DNA of 64,000 nt from Heliocidaris erythrogramma. Lineage: Eukaryota > Echinodermata > Echinoidea > Camarodonta > Echinometridae. Below are positions 1-13,200 of this stretch, piece by piece (the stretch's first letter is position 1; each line of letters starts with the position of its first letter). A program made the position numbers and the translations under genes. Below the pieces are notes generated by a model. It did no database searches and was not told the origin of the DNA. It saw only the letters and a list, made by a program, of their open reading frames with translations. The DNA lies in assembly GCA_025617745.1 (NCBI GenBank), contig CM046869.1:18554994-18618993 (forward strand). Reading direction: 5' to 3'.

Positions 1-824
1 CACACAGTTGCACGCAGTGCATGCACCATGCACCGGTGACCGGTCCGCTGGCATCGCGGGCATAATGTATGGGCTCTCGCTGCTCGAAATTAACGATAGC
101 CCGCTAGCCAATGGCTAGTAAAAATCACAGCGGACGAGCCAAAATCTTAAGTTTCTAGTCCGTATGGCTAGCCAAAATGTCACTAGTGTCGCACGAAGCG
201 ATGCTCATTGTCGACACACCCGACAATGATTCAAATTCAAAGAATTAATAATCTTACTTTGTCTTTGGAGAGCTGAATGGAACACGTTTGTTCGATGCCA
301 AAAAAAAAAAAAACAATACGAAATAAACTTTTCGTCGCTCAATATAGACTCGACTTCATTCAGCTTCAGAGATCATTCAGAAGTAATTGCCAATTTGATG
401 AGAGTGTGATATTAGTTATTGCGAATTAAGTAGGAACACTCGTACTCATGCCCGTATTTATCATGTTCAATTATACAATTGTCAAATTGACAATGCAGAG
501 AGAGTGCAAGAAAATTATCGTAAACTTCAGTTCGTAACGACAAAACGATTTTTCCATAGAGAAAGCACAGGTAAAGCGCGACGTCCTCCGCGAGCGAATT
601 AGCGAAAGTTAGCCAACAGTTTGAACTTTGAAGTCGCCTTCACGTTCTCTGCTAGTATATATGCTGTACGTTACGGAGTTTCTTTTTTTATTTGATTTTT
701 TCATGGTGGCTACGGTAGTCAAAAATCTGGCGGACTACATATCGATGCACCGAATTTGCCAAAACGTATTCGGGATTCGATGTCTTCGATCGAACACCGG
801 CTAACCAATCGATTCGACTCAGGC
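1..824 (+). mobile_element. TTAA-type non-autonomous DNA transposon, copy A (cut by window edge)
   Basis: Nearly the whole stretch reappears in the same orientation at 61880-62681 with only scattered substitutions and small indels. The complete copy there shows terminal inverted repeats and TTAA target duplications. Here the right end GACTCAGGC is followed by TTAG, a one-base variant of TTAA. The left end lies outside the window. No transposase reading frame is present. It sits in intron 16 of the V-ATPase gene. TTAA targets are known for the piggyBac and Kolobok superfamilies; which one applies is not settled here. Confidence 0.8.
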
Positions 825-1174
825 TTAGTTCAAACTCCAGTCTGGCACTAACATACTTTGGCAAGACACTAATCTACATTTGATTTGCCACTCTCCACCC
901 AGGTAAGTAAGCGGGTTAGGGTACCAGTAGGTATTTATTCCTTGAAGCTTCAGCACCTTCATTCGGGCAGCTAAGATGAGCCAGGGTAATAATCCAAGGC
1001 TCTTTGGAAGCACACACAGAGACATTGATAAATATGTATTATGCGCTATACAAGAACTGAATATTATCATCATTACATAACGGTATCTAGTATCAGAAAA
1101 TACACCAGATAATAATAACAAATAAAAAGAATTCTGACAACTTGACATGAGTCACATAAGGAGAGATCACTTAC
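825..1174. other. V-ATPase intron 16, visible unique part
   Basis: Intronic sequence left of the exon 16 donor (GTAAGT on the minus strand). I see no exon matching the V-ATPase C-terminus, so the next exon lies outside the window. No other feature seen. Confidence 0.6.
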
Positions 1175-1282
1175 CTTGTTTATTTTCCTACTGTGCTGTG
1201 CCCTGAGGATTAAAGGTTTAGGAAATAACATCCAAGGGATGCAGGCAAAGCCCAGGAGAATCAAAAACATTTGCAGTTCCAC
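1175..1282 (-). CDS. ATP6V0A1: V-ATPase subunit a, exon 16 (residues 634-669)
   Basis: 108 nt, 36 codons, reading [20 protein letters not shown] then [16 protein letters not shown]. Matches the family helix CVPWMLL-KPL. The GTAAGT donor leads to exons outside the window. Confidence 0.93.
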
Positions 1283-4200
1283 CTAAAAGAGAGAAAGAGA
1301 GAGAGAGAACAAAAAATATAATAAAATGAACTTTCTCTGTACCAGGTACATCAATCCACATGTAGCTGTTGTTGTTCTTGCTATTGATTGTTTTGTCAAG
1401 TCCAGTTAAGCTCCGACTTTCCTATAAAGTCTTCACACAAACATAAATGTGTGTCAGAAAACATATATTCAACTTATCCAATGTCATCGCCACTGTTGCT
1501 AGCAGCTATTCAGTGGATTTGGGAAATTCTGAATTCATTACTTCATATATTTGTTAAAGTGATTAGGTAACTTTGTGGAGGGTTTTGATAAAATCTGAAC
1601 TGTCTGGCATTACATGCTATCAGTGTATGTAATATGGTGTAAAATGAAGCCCATGGGGAAAAAAGCACTTCAAAATCATCATGCGCTTCACAAAAGTAAA
1701 CATATGCAAGTGACCGGAAATGCCAGACTCATTTTTCCTCATTGACTCAGTGTTAGACTAAAGCGTATGGCCATACACTTTCGTAAATGGGAGTATTCAG
1801 TCACAGCTATCTTAATAATAGCATTATATATTTGAAAACCTTTCTATGACTGGCTATTTACTTATCCTTCTGAACATCATTATACAAGACAGATATCAAA
1901 ATTCAACAATTTATTAAATCAAGCATCCACAAAGTTACCGAATGCCTTTAACCTGAACTCTGGAGGATGCAATAATACTCTGTGGCAATCGTGTATGTGC
2001 ATGACAAAGGTATGTCTATCACAAGGAAATGGCAAAGCATCTTACAAACTGAGTATTAATGATGGCTTTCAGCGAGTTCAAATCTAGCTCTAGTTGTCAG
2101 TCTCCTAATGGCAGACCAATAAGCAGGGTTACCGGGTGGTTTCATCCATTTAGACAGAAAAGAAACCCTTCAAAACTTTTAATAATTTTCATAATTTGCA
2201 TAACAATCCAAATTAACAAAAATTATACATGGATCATACATGAATCAATACCTATAGTTATTAGAAATTGAAATTCTCCAGATTCATTCAAAAGCAGTCT
2301 AAAAACTTACTTGTTTAAAGTAATCACCCGAAGAAAATTCATGACAACTGAATATTAGTTACAAATTGTATATGGATGGAAAGATTACAACTTTAAAAAC
2401 ACAAATGATGTGCTGAAAAGTCATATAAATATCATGGAAAGGCTTAAAATGTAATTTTGAAAGACCCCCCCCTCAGACCCCATACCAAGCCAAACAACGG
2501 TCGTAGCGAGGTCTGAATTGTGACGTCACAGCCTTGACAGGTGCGCATGCAGCCAGTTTACTCTCAATTGTTTACCACACTTTTGTTTTAATCGGCTATA
2601 AGTATAAACCAATTTTGCGAGTTTGACAACTTCACCTTAGTAGTATCGGCTATCGCGGCTTGTGCAGTTGAGTTCAGGGCCTGCATGGCCGGGAAACCGG
2701 GGATCCGGAGCTGGTGTTGCACGTTTCGTTGCCTACTAGCACACGGTCTTGTGACTGATTTCTTCGCTTTCGTATTTTTGGAGAGAATAATCAGACTCAC
2801 TCAGACTGTCAGACAGCCGCAGGGATTGTTAAAAAGTTGTCATCACATTTTCTATTTCAGATTTAGACTTTCAGTACCAAATCCAAATGTTACAAAATTA
2901 AATAAATTTACATGTTCATGAAGGCCTATCGTAAACATACTGTGGCCACGGGTGACAATAGCTAATTATGATCGACATGTAGGACTGACATCCATTCATC
3001 AAAAATGATTCCATATTTGCAGCAGGAGTCACAAGGCACTTTCAAAATAATTACACCCCTGGTGTACAGCTGACAAATTTGCAAAAGGTTACATATATAC
3101 ATACAGGGTGCACGAGTACAGCCGCTCTCGTACCGGTGCTACTATTAGCCTACATATATACTCCTTCTCCTTCAATCTCTCCTACCTCCCCGTCATCATC
3201 ATCACTGTTGCTATAAACTGAATCACTTTCTTCACCAATTTCTATGTCCATATTGAGCTCAATTTCCTCGTGTATAACCGACATTTTGATCTCTAAGTCT
3301 CGAAAAATCAATGAGTAAATTGCGTCACTTGCGTGTGTTTTCAATGCATGTGGCGCGCCTAGCCAGCAGCTCTCATTATGTTGCCATGCTTGTGACGTCA
3401 CGCATCGCGATACTCCACGGAGGACTGCTGAAGGCAGAAAATATGGATCTCACAAATACCATTTTGGAAAGATGATTACTGCGGGCCCCAAACATACTTT
3501 GACCAGGGAAGTTGTTATACCTAATCAGTAAAGCTTCCCCTTCGTAGTGATATGAATTTTGCAGCAATTCAAAACACGTTTGACTATTCGGGTGACTACT
3601 TTAATGCTTCCCATTGATTATTACATTCTTAACGTGTATTTCTACTCTCTTATTCCCTTACTTCTTTATTCTACACTGCGCCTAGAGCACTCTACCGAGT
3701 GGATTTGGCACATCATAAATCATATGTATGTATGTATGTAAACAACAACAAAATAAACATGATGTAACATATAACATGAAACAACTAAAATAACCTGGTG
3801 GAAAGGATGGATCGTAAAAAAACCACCTTGTATGGACATTTAGACCACATATTCAACAGGAGACCACTTTCTGTAATGTATTCTTCCCTTTTCCTTTTGT
3901 TTTGCAATAACTAATTCTGTATGTTTGATGTTATGAATAAATGCTACGAGTCCCCCTAAACTGACTATTGTTTTCTTGCATCTCTGAATATGTATGTATC
4001 TTTTGAATAACATCACTATACAGTGATTTAACAAAATTCTATATGGTCCTTTCCAGTTCGTTATGAAACCAAACATTATGCTCTTCCTATCAAAATCCTC
4101 CTAAGTATCACACAATCTAACACCAATTTTATCAACAAAAGCTTGCCTTAAGTCTACAGCAATCTTACAGTCATATAAGATATGTACAGGAGTTTCAACA

Positions 4201-7200
4201 GAGGTCTCATAAAAAGTATACAAATCTGAGAACCCAGAAACGTTAGATAGAGCTCCACATGTACATGTCTGTACAATATGAAGCATGAAAAGCCTGAAAC
4301 AAATGTGAGTAGGCCTGAAATCAGCAAAGAGCCTGACAAGCGCCATCCCTGAAACTAGGCACCTGTCTTGCGCCTGCAGGTGCTCTATTCTGTATGCTTG
4401 CTTACCTGTCCCTCAAACATCACTGGATCCGGTGCAGTCATGAGTCCCATGTTGATGAGGGTTAGGATGAGACTGGGGGCGCCGTGCATGTTCCATACAT
4501 CGAAGAAGAGCCACTTGTAGAAGACGAGGAACACCAGGTAGCCAAAGATGCTCACCATGAAGATCAGCTGCGGCAAAAACTCACACCAGATGTTCAGCTG
4601 CTTCTTGAAGTGACTGGAAGAAAAGAATTAATCCGACTAATAACAGTAATAACAATAATATTCTGATCTTGTATAGCATTTCCTAGATGCCTCTGCCTAA
4701 ATTCAGTTAAATTCATGACTCAGACTGTTCTTAAATATATTGTAATAACCAGAATAAAACAAGGCATTAGCGAAGATGTGTGTCGCCCACATGCGATAAC
4801 TAGAAATATCGTGATCTCTGTTGCCAGGCAACAGGTCCCCCAAGTGCATAAATCTGCATAAGTTATGCTTGCATATATCTACATTACTAATGTTTGGAAA
4901 GTGACGTTTACATAATGTTTGACCTCAAATGACCTTTGACCCTATCATGTGACCTCCAACAGCACCATAACATGCAGGTCCCCTCAGTGCATCTACAACC
5001 CAAGTTTGGTTGAAAAGTGAGTGACGGTTGCAAAGTTATCTGTCATAAGAGAGTCCTTGCAGGTAAACTTTAACGTATGACCTCAAATGACCTTTGACCC
5101 TATCATGTGACCTCCAACGGCAACATAACGTCAAGGCACCCTCAGTGCAAATATGACCCAAGTTAGGTTGTAATCCAAGCAACTGATGTGAAGTTATTTC
5201 ACAAAAGAGAGTCTTGCAGGTAAACTTTAACATATGACCTCAAATGACCTTTGACATCATCATGTGACCTCCGACAACACAATAACATGGAGTTGCCCCA
5301 AGTGCTTCTATCACCCAAGTGTGGCTGCCAATGCAGTAACAGTTGCCAAGTAATGCATCATAAGAGAGTCTTGCAGGTAAACTTTAACGTTTGTGACGGA
5401 CGGACGCCATTTGGATCCCTTAGTCTCGCCTTCACCTCCGGTGGGCGAGACAAAAAGTACCATGCTGTGCGTCCATGCTTGGCTGTGTGTACCAAACATA
5501 ACCTACATGTAAGCCTCTTTCCTACATCTTTGAAGAAACAAAGCCAGGGCCCCATTTCATAGAACTTGTCATCAATAACAAGTTACGATAGTTGTTATAA
5601 GCTACTGAAATCCTTGCATGTGATTGGCTGAAAGCAAAATTGTCATAGAAATGTGGCAGTTGTTACTGATAACAATTTTAATGAAACAGGACCCAGGAGT
5701 AAATGTTGCCAAAGCAAACGTTACATCCCACCTACAATACATTGGACTCACATGTGGTTGAAGAGGCTCAGCACGACGCCAAACAGCATCTGACCGATTC
5801 CTAGGATAACGGACATCTTCATTTTGAACGAGTTCAGGAAGTTGATCTTATTGGACGCCAGCTGCCAAATCTAAGTTTATACAACAATAAGAAGACACTT
5901 TATTACTATGACATACCACATATAAAGATTCTAGGCCTCTGAATGGTCGAAACTGCAGGTGTGCAATTCACTACTGACTGCTGGGCAGTATAGCGAAAAG
6001 ATTGGACTGGGCATAGCTCTACTTGGGCGTTCAGTGCAAAGTGGTAGTAGATGCATAAGACATACCCGCTACTCTTAGATTGGTCAATTTTCCAATGTTC
6101 AATATATGATGCACCACGCGGTACCCCGGTGTAGCGTTGTACCCCGGGGTACCACGTTGTGTAGCGCCATCTCACGTCCATTCGAGTACAGGCCCAGTGC
6201 GTGTATGTAGTCACAATGCATGTTAACTGTGCAGTGTTATTATGCATGGTGTGCATGCACTGTACTGCTGCTCGCGCGCTAGCTGCTAGCATCCCTCACA
6301 AGCGCAGTGGCTATAGCGTTAGCTCCCGCGGCTTTAGAACTTGATTTTATTTCACTTCTTTGTAAAACATCACTTCATCGTTACTGTATTTTAGCTGTCA
6401 AACTTTCAAACTTAGACAATGGTGGAAGGTAATGGTGGATACGGAAATTTACTGTAAGGGAAAGGACGTAAAAGACGGAAGATTCCAAGGACCGAGAAAG
6501 TTGAAAGAGCACGATATCGTGCAATACAGAAGTTGGGGGACGAGCAGGCCGCTGATCTGTGACATGGTAGTGGTTTTTAGGAACGCGAGTAACGGGGGGA
6601 AACAAGGAGCAGGCTGATGGTGTTATTATGACACTGCTGGCCCAATCCCTCTCTCAAATCGAAGAAATAGAAATCAATAACAGAATAATTACTCACAACA
6701 ACAATGAATTTGAGAAAAATACATGACTTCTAGGATGTTTTACAACAACATGGGACACAATTGAATGTTGAAAAAATCACACCAAAATAATTTCCCACTT
6801 TTTGGTAACCCAGGGTACAGCCCTAAAAAAAAATTAAATAATTCAAAAAATTGGCCGATTTTTATTTGGTACCCCAGGGTACCATTTATGTCATCATATA
6901 TTATTTTTTGGTGTATAAAACAAATATTGACTGCTTATTTCTCCGGTCACAGTTAAAACTATAGCTCCCCTGTGATCTTGTGACGGCACTTTGCAGAGAC
7001 AAATAGCGTCGTTTGAGACCACCTTGGGCAAAAGTTTTAGATGTGTGCCTAAGCAGTCAATATAGATATATTTAATTGAAAATCTTGTTATTGTTACATT
7101 AACGGTGAGGTTTGAACAGCCCTTTATGTCGTCTGTCGTCCTTTAAGTATATGAGGTAACGCCCTTCTGGCTCCAAACAGACAATATGTCAAGATATAGA

Positions 7201-10200
7201 CTGTTATAAAATCAAAATTTAAATGTTTGAAATAACAGGGCGTTAAAGCCTTTACACCAACTTTCACTACCCTGCATTTTGATTGTGACTATCCAGAACC
7301 TAAATTGGATAGACTTGAGTTTTTAATCTCTCATATCACCTTCAATACCATATTCAAATTTGGACATGTTAAATCTGTATGATTACTAGGTCTTTACACA
7401 CCGACTAGAATAATAATAAGAATAATACTCTACTTATGAAGTGCATAATAAGTATATACTTCTCTATGCGCTGCACATACATAGATCGAGACCAAATAAT
7501 ATTACATTTAACAAACATATGAATAGCAATACATGTACATAATAAGTATATTACAATTATCAGGGAGACCGAGTATTGAATCTCTCATATGCAGCCATAA
7601 ATACACCCTTCCACTTCCTAATTTAGGTGTGTTGGATTGTTGGAGAGCAGTGGACTTACAATTACCACGTAAATCGATAAAAGTGATATCCTTATATTCA
7701 AGACATGACATATACAACACACTTACTGGATCTACTCCAAATGGATAAGGGTCTGCACCTGCAAATGTAGTCTTTGGATCCAAGACAAGAGAAATGTCCT
7801 GTTCTAACAGATGTTCCCTGCAATAACAAAATAATGATAATAGTAAACATATGAAGTATGCGAAGAGGTTTGTTAAACTGATTTATAAGAAGTAGGCCTG
7901 TGTGCATCTAGCTTATGAAACTGTATGTGGAGTATGATAGACCCACACAGGCTCACAGAGTGCAAGCAGCTTGTACAATCAAATTAAAGAAAAAGACTTG
8001 TATTGTTAATAGAACATATCTCTTAGATCCTTCTTTTAAAGAGAGACAGTTTAAGAGTGGTCAATGTCATAATCGATAGCAAGCAAATCCCCAGTTGATC
8101 CCACAAAAAATACATGGGCATTGTTTGTTCTATGATTGCAGTACTTTTTCACAATTGAAAGCTTTGGGTTCTGTTTTGTTGTATTGCAGGGCTCCACACT
8201 TTAATTTTTTTTTTAAAGGTCTTGAGTTAGTATTTGGGGGCCCAATGAGTCCTGGGCGCCTGTTAGTGTCGAGCTTGGTCTATCAATTCTTCTGAGCCCT
8301 GTTTCATAAAACTTAACATAAATCTATGACAAGTTACAACTAGAGCACTCGGAGTGGGGACCAGTCCGAGTACATGTATCCCCCGAACCAGTCACCCATC
8401 CCCCATTTGAATCATTGTTGTGACTGAAATGGATAAAGTGGCAGTTTGGGACCTCGGGTATCACTGCTGACAAATTTGACCTTTTTGTACTTTTGTCATT
8501 TTTTAATTGTTTTGGCAGTACACAAGAAGGTCTTTACTATTTCTTTTTAAAATATGGTTACCATGGCAATGATGACTCCGCCCACACCAAAAACAATAGG
8601 CGTCTTCATCATACCATAATGCACCTCCATGCAAAATTTGAAGGTGATCCGACAAAAACTGCAGCCAGTAGAGCGCTCACAAGAAAATCTCTGCGGCGGA
8701 CGCGGCGCGACGATGCCAAATCCATAGTATACAATAACAGTTATAAGCTACTGAAAAACTTGCATCTGATTGGCTGAGAGCAAATTTGACAGGTCTAGGT
8801 CTAAGACTCACTCTTCAAAGTAACAATATCAGATACATAGAATAGAATTTGTCTTTTATACTCACGAATATCCTGCAGCAGTTACATTCCAGGTGGATCC
8901 AAAAATGTTGAATGATTTGGAGAAGCAGTCGTTGTAGATGAAGCCAGTGTAGATGGAGAACGCGCCCATCATCATCAGTACGTACCTTCCACCGTACACG
9001 GTGCCAAACATCTACAAAAAAAGTAAGGTATGTTTAACTCATATACCCGCTATTGCGCCTGTTACATATGAGGTATATTTTTCTACCGTACAAATTTATT
9101 GTTCGATCCAATAGAATTCACACCACAGTAAACAGCCAACAATAGGCCTCCTACAGATAATGACTACTGCTCATAAGCTCATAAGAACATTAATGTTCTA
9201 TGCACACCCATTGATTTGTGTACACTATTACTGCAGTATTCTATTAAAGGGAAGGGAAGGTCTTGGACACCGGAGAGAATCTCTGCTGCGCCTGCACAAA
9301 GGGAAATGATTGACCTAGAGGTATGTTAGATTGATCAAGGTAAACTGGTTAAAGAGAAGGTCGAGTTCTGGGAAAGGTGAAAAATAATTTTTGAGCTTAA
9401 TTCCTACAATGTCAGTTTGGAAGAACATCATAGTAGAAATGCCCCCTGAAAAGGATTGAAGTGTTCGGGCTGCATATTCATGCCACATCAGTGTACAGTC
9501 CCATATACCCATTTCTGTGTGCGGTGCATGTGCCTTTGAGCGAGTCTGGGTTGATTTCTTATCACTCTGATGATTCCAAAAAGTCACAGTATACACCAAC
9601 CCTTATTTAGCCACGATCAACCTTTCCCGATTGCTTCCAGACAGTTTCTTTCATAATGTAATCGCATGACCTGGGAAGCGTTTCATCAAGCATTTTGTCA
9701 GTGATTTTTACCGACAACTGTTATAAGCTACTGAAATCCTTGCGTCTGATTGGCTGAGAGCAAATTTGTCAGTAAATATCACCGACCAAACGCTTGATGA
9801 AACGCTCCCCTGAACTCAATTTTATCTTTAAGTATATTTCCAGCTGAAGTCCAAGCCTTGCGCTAGGCCACTTCATCTGTGTGTAGAGACTGCACCTAGA
9901 CCTGTTCTGCGCATTTATACACCTGAATGTCCTTGCAAAGAAAATAACAAATTGAGTGCAACAAGCCTACATTCAACTGCATCACTTATAGAGAAGGTCG
10001 AGTTTGGGCAAAGGTGAAAATAAAAAAAACTCATCACGTCCGCATTTTGTATTTTGTTACAGAATTACAGTAATTAAAAAAGACTAAAGCGCTCATTACT
10101 TGGTGCTAAGAAACTAGGTTGCACTAACAGTTAGCAAAAATATCATGATTTAAAAACAAAATTTATTTTTGATTCATTAGATTTCAATTGATTTATTTGA

Positions 10201-13200
10201 TTTCTTTAAAGTTATTGCCCCAAATATGTTGCTTCTATAGAAATGAAAGATTATTTTGGTAGATCTAATATCTGACATTATGTGGAATACAAAAACTCTT
10301 ACTTGCATGAATTTTTTAGCCCCAAAATTAACAAATTCTAACAATGATTTATGAGTGATTTTTTTTTCTTGTCGCATCAACTAAATGTATTTCTTTGTTT
10401 TTTATTTAAATCGCCAACCCTGGTTGCACTTAATCTGCCTCTATGAAAACAAGCCTATAAAACTGGTATACCTCATGGTTGGCCAGAGAGGCGTGGAGTT
10501 GTTTCTCTCTCATGACCAGCCAGAGTCCAAAGAGGAACATGATGAGGCCATGACCGAGATCACCAAACATAACAGAGAAGAGGAATGGGTAGGTGATGAT
10601 GGTGAACGGAGCTGCAGACAGAAGAAAAATGGAACATGTGAATGAGTAACTTATACACAGTGTAATACTGTTAAACCAGTGTTACGCTAAAAACATTCTC
10701 AAATGTTGTGTGTGGTTCAGATTGCGAAAGTTTTATGCCGTGAAATAAATGTACTGTAAATGACACAACAGAGAATGTTTGCAATTTGCAAAAGATTGTT
10801 CGTGCATAAATGGCTGTTGAATCCAATTTGCGACCGTTCCTAGTTTTACAGTAGGCCTCTATGTCCTCACCCCGAGAGAAGTGTCTTGGATGATTTTGAA
10901 GCATTTTGTGTTTTGGTGATGATTTAGAATAAATTTGCATAAACTAGCATAATTTATGAGTGACAAAAGTCAAGTTATTCCTGATTAACATTTTTAACGG
11001 TCATATCAGTAGTAAAATCAAAAGGATAAGTATAACAGGCCTTTCAGTAAAGATTATTACGATTTCACTTTTCATCGACTACCAGGAACCTTGATCAGGT
11101 TACTTTTACATGTTTAAATTTTCATATCTCATGATATTGCAATTTCTTCCAAAATCAGATCAAAGTCGGATTGTAAAGGTTGTACGACACATGCTTCAAT
11201 GTTAATATCCTACACTACTATAAATGCAGAAATATTCGCGGTACATTAATTTTCGCGGATTTCGCACTATTTCCTGCAGGCGCGAATTCTAGAACACGCG
11301 AAAATATTAGCACGATTTCTTATGCTTGTTTTCAATGGACGCTGCATTGCGCGCTTCATCTGATTGATACGTGTTTGCATCCAATTCATTTTAGAGTGCG
11401 AGTGAGTAATTGTGCAGGGCGAATTCAAGAACCCGCGAATGTGTTTTTGGGTCGCTCAGCGCGAAAATTTAATCATGCGAAAATAACAGCGTTTACAGTA
11501 ACTAAATTCTTAATTTCAACCCTGGATCAAACACTCCTAAACCTAAACCTAACCTAAAACTGAATCTTTGTTAAAATAAAGCCCAGAGCAATAGTGCCAG
11601 TTGGGTGATAAAAACTCCAGACTCATTTACTTGGGTAAATTTCGTTTTCTTCATAATTTCGGAGCCAAGGGCAAATTTGAGGTTCTGATAAATCCCATGT
11701 ACTGACTATACATACATACATACATACATAACAGGTATTTATATAGCGTTTTTCCAAAATTTGATCCAAGCACTTTACAAAAAACAAACAAAACAAAGAA
11801 GTACTGAAAAAATATAATGTAACAAGGGACATGTAAAAGGAAGGTTATCCATGCACTTACTGTGCTAATCATGAAAGTTTCTTTGCTCTCCTGAAATTCT
11901 AACATTATTGAGTTACGAGGCTAAATCACTCCACTGACAATATGTCAAAGCACTTACCTGGATTGACCTCTCCATAGGTGCAGACACCGTAGGCATCCAC
12001 TAGACTCTGGAAGCAGCTGGTGAACTTGTTGGTCTTGTTGTATGTTGGTGGGGCTTCACTGGTTTCCATGCGGTTCAGAATGGATGGAACAGTTGAGCCA
12101 CTTCTCTCCTACACATAAATATAGAAAGAGTAAATATATAAGTTCTATGGACAGGAGTTATGGATAGTCTTCACTATGGATATAGATTGACTATTAAACC
12201 TATGGAAAGTCAACAAACAATTCTGGGTACATTCCATGTAATTCAGCCCTTGGGCAGCCATGGATTTCCATAAAGAGTATTTACACTCCAGTCAATTCAA
12301 TACAACACTCACAGTGCCTCGTCGGAGAGCCAACTGGATCTTGTCAAGGTCGCTGACAGGGCACCAGCATTCAGCAATGAGGCACTTCTGTGTGACGTCT
12401 AAGTTGAAGAGGTTGAGGGTGTGGTAGATGGCTTTGAGCTTGCGCACCTTGATGAACCACACCCGGACGTTCTTAGCCGCCGAGACCAAGACACGCTGAC
12501 GATGCTCTTCCGTCTGGCTCAGAACCTGTAATGGGATAACAGCATTCACAAAGATGAGCAATCATACATGTACGAGGTTACCTAGAATAACCTCATACCT
12601 TCATAGCTATACTAAGTGACTTCCTACAACGGGTGATGTATGGATCGGCACGGTTTTGTCCAGAGTAGACCATACTCGAAGAAGGGGCAAATGGGCATTT
12701 AAAAATACTTAACTTTTTATTTTGGAAACCCTACATTTGTAGCACAGTACATTTGAAAAGACTCTGAATCAAGTCAATCAGCAAATGTAAGTAAATTCAA
12801 TCCTACTTACATTGACATAAATGTTTCTTTTTACTAGTGCAGCAGTGAACATTTGCCATAGCCCCACAAAGCTATGGACCTACGAATGAAAGATGAGGGG
12901 ACATTAATGCTGGGAGCACTGTGGAAACTTTGATACCTTTGATTTCTAATAGGAAGATCAAATGCTGAACTCACAAAAATCTTCTGCCTTCAGATATCTG
13001 CAATTTCAGTGATGTTAACCTTTACATCTAAGGGCTGGTCATATCCCACTGATAATGGTAACAATAAACTCTGTAAATGTAGAAAAGGGATTAGATACAA
13101 GAAAGTCGGGGCTGAAGGCTCATTAGCATAAATCAGTGAGCACATTAATTTTCTACATACCACTTGGAGATCCTCTATCCTTGTCATGACTCCAATGGCC

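Noticed and set aside
5906..6292. 128-codon minus-strand ORF in intron 13
   Set aside because: Lies wholly inside an intron, contains GGTACCC inverted motifs, no domain recognised.
11530..11560. CCTAAACCTAAACCTAACC as interstitial telomere repeat
   Set aside because: Only about three imperfect units; animal telomeres are usually TTAGGG, and this is too short to interpret.
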